From an uncultured Collinsella sp. (GTDB lineage: Bacteria > Actinomycetota > Coriobacteriia > Coriobacteriales > Coriobacteriaceae), in assembly GCA_900551665.1 (NCBI GenBank), contig URWW01000005.1, forward strand, positions 1 through 62,105: a DNA stretch of 62,105 nt, written 5' to 3'. The translations under genes were made by a program, and so were the position numbers. Positions within the stretch are counted from its first letter, which is position 1, and every line of letters starts with the position of its first letter. Under the pieces are notes generated by a model. It was not told the DNA's origin, made no database searches, and was given only the letters and a program-made list of their open reading frames with translations. This document shows, one piece after another, positions 25,890 through 33,949 of this stretch.

Positions 25890-27104
25890 ATGCCGAGAAA
25901 CGAACTCCAACCGGGCCAAGACACAATCGACAGCGCGCAAATCAAGCCCGACTCACGAGGCGGCTACCGTATGAAGTGGAGCATACGGCTCCCAGACGGA
26001 TTGACCCTGAGACGCGACACACGGGGAAAGATGACCAAGGGGGAGCTGAGGGCAAAAGCTCGGCGTCAGGCGGAAGATCTTAAAGCGACCTTTGGACAAC
26101 AAAACAAATGGCGCAGCTCCGACCTGCTCGGGAACTACATCAAATCCGAAGCAATGAGCGCCGTAAGGGAAAGCCCTAGAATCCGTGACACGACACGGGA
26201 GCGTTACATCCTGTGTCTTTCTATCATCTTGGATACGCTCGGCGGATACCCGATAGCGGACGCGTTCCGCGCTGGCACCTTCAGCAATGCGCTAACCTCG
26301 ATTGCCCATCAACACGGGACGGCTACGGCAAGACAGGTGCGGAAAGTCGTCAACAAATGGGTCATACAGCCGCTCATTCTCTCTGGCGTGCTAGCATCCA
26401 ACCCCATCGCTGGCCTATCCTTCGACCTTCCGGAGCACAAGGCGAGCAATAAGCCTGACGGCGGCAAGGGCCTCACGGAGTGCGAGTGGATGCGAGCAAT
26501 AGATTGGCTCCTCTCCGATGACTGGCGGTCAATCCTTGACGAAAGCGCACCCATACGCGGGAAATACTCGCGCCACCAGCTTTCCAACGTCCGCCGCTCG
26601 ATAATCGAGATGACCGCTTTGCAAGCGGCAACGGGCCTTAGGATCGGCGAGGCTCGCTCGCTCACATGGAATGAAGTCGGGCAGGATTGCGCTACGGTTG
26701 AAGTGACCAACGATGCAAGCAAAACGCACAGAGGCCGTATCGTGCCCGTACTTGAATCCCGGGTGGCATCGATGCTCCAACGCAGGCGCGAAGACTTCGG
26801 TGATCACGGCCTCGTCTTCCCCTCCCCCGCCACAGATGACCCGTGGCGCGAGTGGGACAAATCAAACTGCTCAAAAGCAGTCCGTGCCCTTTATGAGCAA
26901 ATGGCAGAGGAGTGCGGCTTAGAGCTGCTCCGCACCGCCCGTTCCCACGTCTGGCGCTCCACGCTCCACACAATCGCACGCAACAAGGGAATCCCAATTG
27001 AAATGAGGGCGGCGCTCTTCGGCCACGACCCCGAGACCGCGCGTCGGTATTACACCGATACGCAAGACGTCAGCGGGGTGGCGAAGGCCTTCATGAATCA
27101 GTAA
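25890..27104 (+). CDS. Tyrosine recombinase (integrase)
   Basis: A 404-residue site-specific recombinase that should insert and excise the element at the fMet tRNA. There is an N-terminal AP2-like/arm-binding region (1-70) and a SAM-like core-binding domain (75-185). The catalytic domain (200-400) has Arg in ATGLRIGEARSLTW, Lys in DASKTHRGRIVPV, HxxR in SHVWRST, and the nucleophile Tyr in FGHDPETARRYYTD. The ATG at 25890 has AGGTG upstream; an in-frame TTG 60 bases earlier overlaps the 20-bp direct repeat and is less likely. It converges with the Xre gene, overlapping it by seven bases. Confidence 0.93.
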   Translation: MPRNELQPGQDTIDSAQIKPDSRGGYRMKWSIRLPDGLTLRRDTRGKMTKGELRAKARRQAEDLKATFGQQNKWRSSDLLGNYIKSEAMSAVRESPRIRDTTRERYILCLSIILDTLGGYPIADAFRAGTFSNALTSIAHQHGTATARQVRKVVNKWVIQPLILSGVLASNPIAGLSFDLPEHKASNKPDGGKGLTECEWMRAIDWLLSDDWRSILDESAPIRGKYSRHQLSNVRRSIIEMTALQAATGLRIGEARSLTWNEVGQDCATVEVTNDASKTHRGRIVPVLESRVASMLQRRREDFGDHGLVFPSPATDDPWREWDKSNCSKAVRALYEQMAEECGLELLRTARSHVWRSTLHTIARNKGIPIEMRAALFGHDPETARRYYTDTQDVSGVAKAFMNQ

Positions 27105-27349
27105 CGTTCACACTGAATGGTAACTGAGTCAAAGACATCCGCATCGAACAGTTGCGAAAGCGAGACCCCGAACCCGTCAGCAAGTTTCTTCATATTGATG
27201 AGGGTCACGTTCCTGCGGCCCGCTTCGATAGAGGCGTAATACGATCTATCCATTCCGATTGCGTTCGCAAAGCTCTCCTGACTGACCCCAAGACCAGCCC
27301 TGAGTTCTTTGCAGCGCGTGCCGAATGATGTCTGAATCCTCGTATCCAT
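27098..27349 (-). CDS. Xre-family HTH regulator
   Basis: An 83-residue single-domain Cro/CI-type DNA-binding protein. The helix-turn-helix is LGVSQESFANAIGMDRSYYA, followed by SIEAGRRNVTLINMKKLADG. It probably controls the element, perhaps integrase or the divergent membrane protein genes. The ATG at 27349 is preferred over an upstream in-frame start that would add 31 residues with no helix-turn-helix content. A perfect TTGTTGTAT inverted repeat lies 18 bases upstream and is a likely autoregulatory operator. Confidence 0.85.
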   Translation of the reverse strand: MDTRIQTSFGTRCKELRAGLGVSQESFANAIGMDRSYYASIEAGRRNVTLINMKKLADGFGVSLSQLFDADVFDSVTIQCERY

Positions 27350-27366
27350 GCCATCAAAATCGGTTA

Positions 27367-27401
27367 TTGTTGTATCTATAACAACGGACTCTATACAACA
27401 A
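27367..27401. promoter_or_regulatory. Inverted-repeat operator of the Xre regulator
   Basis: TTGTTGTAT (27367-27375) and ATACAACAA (27393-27401) are perfectly complementary with 17 bases between them, and a further AACAAC lies inside. The site sits between the divergent Xre gene and the gene at 27449. Confidence 0.6.
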
Positions 27402-27448
27402 TCTATTGAGAGGCCGCAGGAATCACTGCGAAACGGAGGCATCCAAAG

Positions 27449-28234
27449 ATGATGTGGAAGCAGGGCTCGCAGAAATCAGAAGATGGCGCTAACGTGCGGG
27501 AGATTGCACTAGATAAGCAATCCAAGGCCGCTCGCAACGATGAGCAACCCGAGGACGCAAAATCTAAGAAGAGAACCGTCTTGATAGCGTTTGGCGCGCT
27601 GCTTGCCCTTTGCCTTGCAATCGGCATGTCCAACTGTGCCGCAAGTTACAAGCAAGCTGAAAGCATTAAGAATCCGCCGCCGGAACAGGTGGAAAAGGAC
27701 GCCAAGACCGGCCCGCACGCCGATAAGGACAAGGTGGACGAGGAGAGCCAGAAGGCCGAGGAGGGCGTGACCGACGAGCCATCGGGTAACGGCAATGGAA
27801 CGCCCGCTCCCGAGACCAATGGCAGCGACAACAGCGGTAGCGCAGCCGGTGGCGGTAATGGTGGGAACTCCGGCTCAAACGGCGGTTCCGGCAGCTCGAA
27901 CAACGGTGGCGGAAGCAATCCGCAGCATGTCCACAACTGGGTTGCCCAGACCACGGTTGTACATCACGACGCAGCGTATCAGACCATCCATCATGATGCG
28001 GTATATGGAACCGGTGTCGAGTGTAACGGATGTTTTGCACAGTTTGATTCGTATGGAGCTTGGAAAGCACATTGCAACTCTCAACTAGACAGTGGAAACA
28101 CTAATTGCATGGGCTACCACACTATCAAAATAGTATTAGAGCAAGCATGGGACGAGACCGTTGAAGTTTCCCCTGCATGGGACGAGACGATTGCCGCTGG
28201 CTATGCCTGCTCCGGCTGTGGTGCCACCAAATAG
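27449..28234 (+). CDS. Membrane-anchored His/Cys-rich protein, paralogue 1
   Basis: A 261-residue protein. It has a cytoplasmic Lys-rich N-terminus, one membrane helix (residues 44-62, VLIAFGALLALCLAIGMSNC), a charged linker (DKDKVDEESQKAEEGVTDEP), a Gly/Ser/Asn-rich stalk (110-150) and a C-terminal domain with HVHNW, two VHHDA-type units, CNGC, a WDETVEVSPAWDET repeat and CSGCG. The His and Cys pairs suggest metal binding outside the cell. GGAGG lies 10 bases before the ATG at 27449. It shares linker and C-terminus with the next gene, so the two are duplicates. Function unknown; known only as cargo-type surface proteins. Confidence 0.75.
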   Translation: MMWKQGSQKSEDGANVREIALDKQSKAARNDEQPEDAKSKKRTVLIAFGALLALCLAIGMSNCAASYKQAESIKNPPPEQVEKDAKTGPHADKDKVDEESQKAEEGVTDEPSGNGNGTPAPETNGSDNSGSAAGGGNGGNSGSNGGSGSSNNGGGSNPQHVHNWVAQTTVVHHDAAYQTIHHDAVYGTGVECNGCFAQFDSYGAWKAHCNSQLDSGNTNCMGYHTIKIVLEQAWDETVEVSPAWDETIAAGYACSGCGATK

Positions 28235-28263
28235 CGAAAAGTCCTCGCCATAGGAGGTCGATC

Positions 28264-29472
28264 ATGGAAGACAAGAAGGATTTCGATAAGGATAAGAAGG
28301 AGATGGGAACGCAGCAGATGCCGCACGTCCCCACCGAGGGGGAGGAGGATGAGAAGAAGGGCACCATCGTGCTCTTCGGCCATGAGTTCGACAAGAAGAA
28401 GGCCGTGATGGCCGGACTCGGCGGGCTGCTGGCAATCGCCCTCATCGGAGGCGGTGTCTGGTACGCGGCTTCGCAAAAGCCGGAGCCGAAGGAGCCTACG
28501 CCCATCGAGCAGACTGAGAAGCAGGAGCAGCAGGTCATCCAGCTCGGTGCCAAGGCGGACGGCTGGGTGAAGGGCGAGTCCTCGCCGGTCATCGCCCACA
28601 TCGTGAACAAGGAAGAGAAGGTGGACTACTACCACGCCTACGACGCGAACGAGCCGCACGCGCTCGACGTGCCAGCAGAGGGCGAGTACGAGGTCTCCTT
28701 CATCAGCCCCGTGGACAAGGACGGCTCCACCTACGAGGTCCCCAAGACCGCCAAGGTGAAGTCCGAGGTCGAGGAAAAGGATGGGAAGGACGCGGGGGAT
28801 GAGCTGCCCTTCGAGTTCAAGCCCATCGCGCCTGACAAGGCCGACGCGGATGCGCTCAACGCCATCGTGAAGTCCGTCGGCGATGCCGTGAAGAAGGGCG
28901 ACGGGACCCTGACCGGCGCGAACGGCACCAAGGTCATCGAGCTGGTCAAGGAGAACGCCAAGGCAAACCCGAACGCCGACAAGGACAAGGTCGATGAGGA
29001 GGGCCAGAAGGCCGAGGAGGGCGTGACCGACGAGCCGTCAGGCGGGAACACGGGCGCTTCCAAGCCCGAGACCGGCGGTAATAGCTCATCCAGCAGTAAT
29101 GGCGGCAGCACCGGCAATGGAGGGAACTCCGGCTCCAACGGCAGCAGTGAGAGCAAGCCGCAGCATGTCCATAATTGGATTGCGCAGACCACGACAGTTC
29201 ATCATGATGCGGTATATAAGACAGTTCATCATGATGCGGTATATAAGACAGTCTGCGTTTGTAATGGATGCGGTGCGCAATTCGATACAGATGATAGTTG
29301 GGGAGCGCATAGTGAATCTCAACTCATGTCAGGAAACTACGGGTGTGGCAGTTATTCTCCTAATAGTATAGTAGTGTCTCCCGCTTGGGATGAGACGGTT
29401 GAGGTGTCTCCCGCTTGGGATGAGACGGTGACTACTGGTTACAAGTGTTCTGGATGTCCCGCCACCAAATAG
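28264..29472 (+). CDS. Membrane-anchored His/Cys-rich protein, paralogue 2
   Basis: A 402-residue paralogue of the preceding gene. Residues 1-40 are charged. A membrane helix (43-62, MAGLGGLLAIALIGGGVWYA) is followed by a domain unique to this copy (70-190, containing YYHAYDANEPHALDVPAEGE). Then come the shared linker DKDKVDEEGQKAEEGVTDEP, a Ser/Gly stalk and the His/Cys C-terminus. That end carries exact tandem repeats: VHHDAVYKT twice (27-bp DNA units at 29193 and 29220) and VSPAWDETVE twice (30-bp units at 29374 and 29404). A perfect AGGAGG precedes the ATG at 28264. Probably cotranscribed with paralogue 1. Confidence 0.78.
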   Translation: MEDKKDFDKDKKEMGTQQMPHVPTEGEEDEKKGTIVLFGHEFDKKKAVMAGLGGLLAIALIGGGVWYAASQKPEPKEPTPIEQTEKQEQQVIQLGAKADGWVKGESSPVIAHIVNKEEKVDYYHAYDANEPHALDVPAEGEYEVSFISPVDKDGSTYEVPKTAKVKSEVEEKDGKDAGDELPFEFKPIAPDKADADALNAIVKSVGDAVKKGDGTLTGANGTKVIELVKENAKANPNADKDKVDEEGQKAEEGVTDEPSGGNTGASKPETGGNSSSSSNGGSTGNGGNSGSNGSSESKPQHVHNWIAQTTTVHHDAVYKTVHHDAVYKTVCVCNGCGAQFDTDDSWGAHSESQLMSGNYGCGSYSPNSIVVSPAWDETVEVSPAWDETVTTGYKCSGCPATK

Positions 29473-29497
29473 AGCATACAGATATGTTCGTATAGAA

Positions 29498-29526
29498 AAG
29501 CCCCTGACTCTGATTGTCGGGGGCTT
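29498..29526 (+). terminator. Terminator after the paralogue pair
   Basis: AAGCCCCTGAC pairs with GTCGGGGGCTT around a seven-base loop, 26 bases after the stop at 29472. Weak T content follows. 29527-29789 holds no gene that I can support. Confidence 0.65.
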
Positions 29527-29789
29527 CGTCATATATCAGTTTTCACAGAAGCAATGTCCTTCATTTCAGGATTCCACCCCGAACCCCGCAAGGGACGCGT
29601 CCCTTGACCCGTATCTCGGGTTTCACCCGAACCCATCCTCGCCGGAGAGCAGGGAAAGCAGGAGGCCTCCTTTCCTTCACCGAGAGGATTCCCCGTGAGC
29701 CTTCTGTAAACGGGCTTTCGCGGCATATCCTCGCCAAGGCTCCGGTATTCCACGCTCCCGTTGACAACGGCTCCGCGCCGGTTACATAC

Positions 29790-29820
29790 AAAGGGCCCAG
29801 TTCACGGAACTGGGCCCTTT
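29790..29820. terminator. Strong 14-bp terminator hairpin
   Basis: AAAGGGCCCAGTTC and GAACTGGGCCCTTT pair perfectly around a three-base loop, with A and T runs on both sides. It can stop transcription in both directions and lies past the brnA stop. Confidence 0.7.
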
Positions 29821-29866
29821 CTTGCAGAACTAATTCAGCCTAACCAGATTGGATCGTCACGCGAAC

Positions 29867-30070
29867 CTACGCGAAGGCGAGGTGCTTTTCCTGCTCGCGG
29901 CACTCGGTCAGGTACATGTTAATGATGACCTGATACGGCACACCCGTGCGGGCGGCTTCAGCCTTGAAGTACTCGATGTTCGCGACGTCGAGGTTCATGG
30001 TCACGGGTTTGCGCAGCCGTTCGACGTAAGGATTCGCGCGGCTCTCACTGAAATCGTACTCTTCCCTCAT
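29867..30070 (-). CDS. brnA: BrnA-type antitoxin
   Basis: A 67-residue protein with the ribbon-helix-helix features of BrnA: PVTMNLDVANIEYFKAEA, followed by GVPYQVIINMYLTE. It should bind and neutralise BrnT and repress the shared promoter. The ATG at 30070 overlaps the toxin stop by four bases (ATGA), the usual brnT-brnA order. A longer frame upstream would run through the toxin gene and was not used. Serves to stabilise the mobile element. Confidence 0.85.
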   Translation of the reverse strand: MREEYDFSESRANPYVERLRKPVTMNLDVANIEYFKAEAARTGVPYQVIINMYLTECREQEKHLAFA

Positions 30071-30351
30071 TTCCGCCACCTCCAATACTGGCGCTCCTCG
30101 TTTCTGGTCGACTTCCTCGCGGATATGATGCGGATCGTCGAACCCTCGCCACGGACACAATGACAGACCGTGAGAACCCGGGCCGACATGCTCATCCCGA
30201 TGAGAATGAACCTCTCCTCATCACCCGAATGGTCCGGGTCATCGATGACGCGAGCATACGGGTCGTAGAACGACTCGCACGCCTCGTTGAACGTAACGGC
30301 ATGCTTGCCAACGTTCGACTCGGCCTTCCGGTCGTCCCACTCAAAGTCCAT
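30067..30351 (-). CDS. brnT: BrnT-type ribonuclease toxin
   Basis: A 94-residue toxin of the BrnT family, a RelE-like fold that cleaves RNA. The N-terminal signature FEWDDRKAESNVGKH, then VTFNEACESFYDPYA, HSGDEERFILIGMS and IRIISARKSTRNEERQYW are all family hallmarks. Two earlier ATGs exist (30369, 30384). I chose the ATG at 30351 because the predicted promoter (30376-30404) would start transcription at about 30369, and because family members begin close to FEW. Confidence 0.88.
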   Translation of the reverse strand: MDFEWDDRKAESNVGKHAVTFNEACESFYDPYARVIDDPDHSGDEERFILIGMSMSARVLTVCHCVRGEGSTIRIISARKSTRNEERQYWRWRK

Positions 30352-30375
30352 GTATCCACTCTCATTCATATTGAT

Positions 30376-30404
30376 ATCATACATATATTATAAATACTCG
30401 TCAA
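30376..30404 (-). promoter_or_regulatory. Promoter of brnTA
   Basis: Minus-strand TTGACG (30399-30404) and TATGAT (30376-30381) are 17 bases apart, a near-consensus housekeeping sigma promoter. The AT-rich palindrome ATATTGATATCAT overlaps it and may be the BrnA operator. Confidence 0.65.
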
Positions 30405-30447
30405 TGGCATAACGACTGCTTGCACAAACGTCATTCAGCATGCCTCC

Positions 30448-32061
30448 TTAACGCCCCCTACCACGATTGCGCACGGTTCTCACCTGCTCAACCGCGCGCC
30501 TCTGCCCCTGCTCCTGCCGCTGGGGTTGCGTGCTGCCAGCCCGAGCGGCTTTCCTCGGTACGCCAGACGCCAGCTCGTTTCTCAACACATCGGCATCGCG
30601 TCGATACGCAAGCCACAAGCGCTTCACCTCAGGATCATCCACAACCTCCTTGGGAGGTCGCCTAAGTTCGAGCCTCGGAAAGGCGGTGAGGGTCGCGCCC
30701 TCCAATCTATGCGCCTCCTTGCGGTAATCGAGGTAGGCCTTCCTCATCTCCTCTAGATAGGCATCACGGATACCGATGACGCAGCGGCGCTCGTTCTCGG
30801 CGGCTGCTCGGGCTTTAACGATTGCCGCACTTCTCCTCTCGATGTCGGCCTTCACGTTCATCCGGAAGCACTTCTCTAGGCCCTCGGGCGTGAGTTCCGG
30901 ACACAGCTTGGACAGCGGTAGCGGGATGATGGATGGCTCGTCAACATCACCGATGAGCAAATCGCGTCCACTGCCGGAAACAGACACGCGCCAGTCTTCA
31001 AGAACCTCGCGATATTCGTAAATGTCCTCGGCCCTATCCGCCGCCAAGCGACAAAGCTCGCGCAAATTACCCTTAATCATTCGCTCCGCAGCCAACTTGG
31101 CGTTCCGAACCCCAATCTCCTCGTTCTCGCGACCGATACGCGTAACGGGATGGTACTCCCTCCCCGCCTCTTCTTCTCGACGCTTGGCGCCACGCTCCAT
31201 AGCCGCCGCCCTTAACCCGAGATGGCGTGTTGGCGCTTCTTCGATTCCCCTCTCTGCGTTACTCAAATGGCTCACGCGCTCGTCTATGCCATTCCTTTCA
31301 AGCGCGGCATTAACGCAATCGGCCCACAGCTTCCTACGCTCAATTAGGGCGGCCTTTGCCGCGTCCCTCGCGTCTTCGCCGCTATCCGTGACAACCATGG
31401 CAATCGGGTTCTTGCTCTTCCTGTCCTTTTTCCCTAATCCCAAGCATTCCGCCTCGGACATGGTGCGCTGCTCGCCGTCCTCGAAAGTGAATACTTTTTC
31501 GTATCCCTCTCCCTTCGCCCACCGCTTCCAATCTGCGGCGTCCACCCAAGTGTCCTCACCTCCAGGCTTACGGCAGAGATACACCTTGATGTTCCTTCGC
31601 TGCTGCGGCCTCACGAATCCATCGCGACCACAGACGAGATCTGACTCGAGGAAGTGCCCGTGGAAGTTCCCATTGCCATTAGTTTGGTCGTGAATCGCCC
31701 ACTCAACCGGATGCCCCGTCTTCTTCGCAACCTTAGCCGCATAATCCTCCATCAGGCGCTTCCTCTCACTTGCGGAAAGCTCTCTCGGCAAAGCCATCTT
31801 CTCCCGATGGGCATAGCACTCATTACCGCGCTGCGCCGCCTCGGCGGCGTTCCAGAGTATTTCGGGATCGCGGAACGCAGCTGGCGCGAGTTTTGGTAAG
31901 GCGACTCCATGAGCAACGACCCTGTCGGCACGCCCATATGAGCACTTCACTCCCGTCAACTCCCGAAACATGGAGACGCCGCTAAGATACGCCGACGCCT
32001 TCACCGCGCTCGACCCCGCCGCCGGGGAAACGCCGTTGCGAGAAAAGTGGTATATCGCCAT
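30448..32061 (-). CDS. MobA/MobL-type relaxase (MOBQ)
   Basis: A 537-residue conjugative relaxase that would nick the element's oriT. The N-terminal catalytic domain (1-220) opens with MAIYHFSRNGVSPAAGSSAV and has SAYLSG with the candidate tyrosine. The metal-binding motif is NGNFHGHFLES. The C-terminal 300 residues are helical and highly charged and could serve for transport or dimerisation. The gene reads away from the candidate oriT, with its start 100 bases from it. Together with the DUF3847-like gene on the other side this is a typical mobilization module. Confidence 0.88.
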   Translation of the reverse strand: MAIYHFSRNGVSPAAGSSAVKASAYLSGVSMFRELTGVKCSYGRADRVVAHGVALPKLAPAAFRDPEILWNAAEAAQRGNECYAHREKMALPRELSASERKRLMEDYAAKVAKKTGHPVEWAIHDQTNGNGNFHGHFLESDLVCGRDGFVRPQQRRNIKVYLCRKPGGEDTWVDAADWKRWAKGEGYEKVFTFEDGEQRTMSEAECLGLGKKDRKSKNPIAMVVTDSGEDARDAAKAALIERRKLWADCVNAALERNGIDERVSHLSNAERGIEEAPTRHLGLRAAAMERGAKRREEEAGREYHPVTRIGRENEEIGVRNAKLAAERMIKGNLRELCRLAADRAEDIYEYREVLEDWRVSVSGSGRDLLIGDVDEPSIIPLPLSKLCPELTPEGLEKCFRMNVKADIERRSAAIVKARAAAENERRCVIGIRDAYLEEMRKAYLDYRKEAHRLEGATLTAFPRLELRRPPKEVVDDPEVKRLWLAYRRDADVLRNELASGVPRKAARAGSTQPQRQEQGQRRAVEQVRTVRNRGRGR

Positions 32062-32159
32062 CCGATGTCACCTCGAATCAAAAGGCGCGTCTCCGCGTCG
32101 CGAAAACCGCCTGCGCAGCTCTCGCCCTCTGTAAGAGCGCACATGCAAACCTCTCTCGC

Positions 32160-32281
32160 AGGCACTCGCTGAGAAAGTGGTTTTAAGTGCGCCGTTTCAC
32201 GATTATAGCGCTCCAGCGCTATAATCGTGAAAGCGGGGTGCCGCCGCCCCGCCCCTGATGGGTGCCGCCGACCATCAGGGC
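32160..32281. other. Candidate origin of transfer (oriT)
   Basis: Between the divergent relaxase and DUF3847-like genes. TAAGTGCGCC (32184-32193) matches the nick-region core known from RSF1010/R1162-type MOBQ origins. Next is an 18-bp perfect inverted repeat (32195-32212 with 32215-32232, TTTCACGATTATAGCGCT). Then come two hairpins, GCGGGG/CCCCGC (32233-32252) and CCCTGATGG/CCATCAGGG (32253-32280), that share the loop sequence GTGCCGCCG. Confidence 0.6.
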
Positions 32282-32322
32282 ATCGACTACGACATATTGT
32301 CTTTTAGATACGAGGAGACACG

Positions 32323-32604
32323 ATGTCACCCACGCCGAAACAAAGAAGCGCGAGGCTCACCGAGCAGATAAACAGACGCCGCAAGGAAATCGAAAGGCTG
32401 GAAAAACAGAACGTCGAGTCGAAACGGGCAGAACGAAACCACCGACTCATCGTGTCGGCGGCAACCATAGAGGCTGTGGCGCACGAGCGTGGCAATGTGA
32501 AGTTCGAGATAAACGAGAAGCTGGCGCGAAAAATGGCGGAGTCGTATTTCGCTTCGCTCGAAAACACGAAGAGAAAAGAAGCCACCGAACGCGATGGGCT
32601 TTAG
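32323..32604 (+). CDS. DUF3847-like mobilization accessory protein
   Basis: A 93-residue, very charged helical protein. The N-terminal coiled coil (RLTEQINRRRKEIERLEKQN) is followed by RNHRLIVSAATIEAVAHERG. This resembles DUF3847, small proteins encoded next to MobA/MobL relaxases. It probably helps the relaxase at oriT. The ATG at 32323 follows a GAGGAG-type site. Assignment rests on length, helix pattern and context. Confidence 0.65.
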   Translation: MSPTPKQRSARLTEQINRRRKEIERLEKQNVESKRAERNHRLIVSAATIEAVAHERGNVKFEINEKLARKMAESYFASLENTKRKEATERDGL

Positions 32605-32822
32605 CCCGTAGCGATCGGCACCGCAATCCAACACGGAGAAGCCCGGACCCTCGCGGCGCTCCGATTGCGCTGTTGGTGCCCGGACCTTCCTTCCTCGCAG
32701 CCTGCGAGATACGATTCCCGGCAGGGACGAATGCCGCGCCTGTGCGTGCGCCCATTGCACGGAGACTACGGTCAGCCCGCGCCTGCCGAGCTACACTTGC
32801 TCGGGGGCCACGGGCCTCGGCC

Positions 32823-32969
32823 TCATTCTATCCTCTGGCACTCGACCACGTTCTCGACCCAATCGAGCGAGAAGGCGCAATCGACGGCCTCGGACATCGA
32901 CTCCGCCTCGACCTCCACGGGCACCCAGCTCCCGTCCTCGACCAGAGCGGTCACGACCCATCTGGACAT
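32823..32969 (-). CDS. Small protein of unknown function (48 aa)
   Basis: A short acidic protein (MSRWVVTALVEDGSWVPVEV at the start) with natural composition. Its ATG at 32969 lies two bases after the stop of the upstream gene, so it looks like the last gene of a four-gene operon (33742 to 32823). A longer frame through the upstream gene was rejected. No recognised family. 32605-32822 holds nothing I can support. Confidence 0.5.
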   Translation of the reverse strand: MSRWVVTALVEDGSWVPVEVEAESMSEAVDCAFSLDWVENVVECQRIE

Positions 32970-32971
32970 GC

Positions 32972-33301
32972 TCACCGCCCGGTCGGGAGGCGGTGCGGGG
33001 CGTAGCGGCGCAGCACGTCGAGGTAATCTATTTCGTCCGTGTCGTCCTCGAACGCTGTGATGGACCCGACGGTGCGCATGAACCAATCCGCCCTCGACAG
33101 GAGGGACAGCGAGAGGCACTGGGACTCGACCTCGTCGCCCTCCGCCGCCATCCACGTCCCACGGGCGGCGCGGACGCATCCGTAGCGGGAGACGTTCCTG
33201 TCCGTGCAGTCGTACAGCTCCTCAACGTCGTACCCGGCTGACTCCGCCTTGCCCTCGTCGAACTCGATGGTGAAGCTCCACGGCACCGCCCTAATCCCCA
33301 T
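32972..33301 (-). CDS. Unknown protein (109 aa) of the element
   Basis: A 109-residue acidic protein with no recognised domain, signal peptide or membrane helix. It contains WSFTIEFDEGKAESAGYDVE near the start and DDTDEIDYLDVLRRYAPHR at the end. The ATG at 33301 overlaps the upstream gene by 11 bases, and the downstream 48-residue gene follows at once, so the set is translated together. Base use is as GC-rich as the neighbours. Confidence 0.6.
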   Translation of the reverse strand: MGIRAVPWSFTIEFDEGKAESAGYDVEELYDCTDRNVSRYGCVRAARGTWMAAEGDEVESQCLSLSLLSRADWFMRTVGSITAFEDDTDEIDYLDVLRRYAPHRLPTGR

Positions 33302-33512
33302 ATCCCGTCATCCTCCTGCTTCCCATGCGGGCCACCACGGCCCCGTCCTCGCGCGTCAGGACGAGCGCCCTGCTCTGCCCCGCACACTCACACTTCCAGC
33401 GCGCAGATTCGGCCTGCCCCAATGCCATCTCGTCGGACGGCGCTGACAGGCTCAGCCGCTCCACGCGCTCCGAGAGCGCTGCATCCCTGAACACGTCGAG
33501 GCGGTACCTCAC
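33291..33512 (-). CDS. Unknown protein (73 aa) of the element
   Basis: A 73-residue protein (MRYRLDVFRDAALSERVERL at the start; WKCECAGQSRALVLTREDG further on). The start is GTG at 33512, inside the stop of the preceding gene as GTGA, which supports translational coupling. No known family. Two close cysteines (CEC) might bind metal. Confidence 0.6.
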   Translation of the reverse strand: MRYRLDVFRDAALSERVERLSLSAPSDEMALGQAESARWKCECAGQSRALVLTREDGAVVARMGSRRMTGYGD

Positions 33513-33742
33513 CGGAAATCGCCCATCGCCGCGTCGATTTCCACCCGGTCAAACCCTCCGCACCCGTTATATGCGCAATCGCGGTGCATGAGATATGATT
33601 CGCCATCGGGCGCATCAAGGCGCACGCACGGCCCATCGAGTGAGCTGCCGCAGTGGTAGCACTCCATGCCACGGGAATCTACCCGCGACACGGTGCAGCG
33701 CTCGGGCAAGCCATCCTCCGTCCAGCTGTACAGGAGCGCCAT
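33509..33742 (-). CDS. Cys-rich small protein (77 aa) of the element
   Basis: A 77-residue protein with CYHCGSSLDG and later HRDCAYNGCGGFDRVE. The CxxC pair plus H-x2-C and a final Cys suggest a small zinc-binding fold. It is the first gene of a tight four-gene operon. The ATG at 33742 is preferred over an in-frame TTG five codons earlier. Role unknown; small zinc proteins of mobile elements often act in replication or antidefence, but nothing here shows which. Confidence 0.6.
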   Translation of the reverse strand: MALLYSWTEDGLPERCTVSRVDSRGMECYHCGSSLDGPCVRLDAPDGESYLMHRDCAYNGCGGFDRVEIDAAMGDFR

Positions 33743-33846
33743 ATTATGAGCCACCAATTCTGAAACATGACATTGCTAAATACAGGATACAGCTTTGCCA
33801 GCCAGGTAAAGCCAAGCGCGAGCTTCATCCGACGGCAAGACGGCAA

Positions 33847-33879
33847 AAGACCGGAGATTGCGCTTCCATCTCCGGTCTT
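33847..33879 (-). terminator. Terminator after the DUF6291-like gene
   Basis: Twelve-pair stem AAGACCGGAGAT/ATCTCCGGTCTT with TTTT on the minus-strand 3' side. It lies 70 bases past the stop at 33950. Confidence 0.75.
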
Positions 33880-33949
33880 CCGACACTCATCCTTTCAAAT
33901 CAAATCGTCCTCAATGCTTGGTCGCAGCGATATGCCTTCCTGACGTCTC

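Noticed and set aside
29571..29700. GC palindromes such as AGGGACGCGTCCCT
   Set aside because: Short, isolated and without gene context; no basis to name a function.
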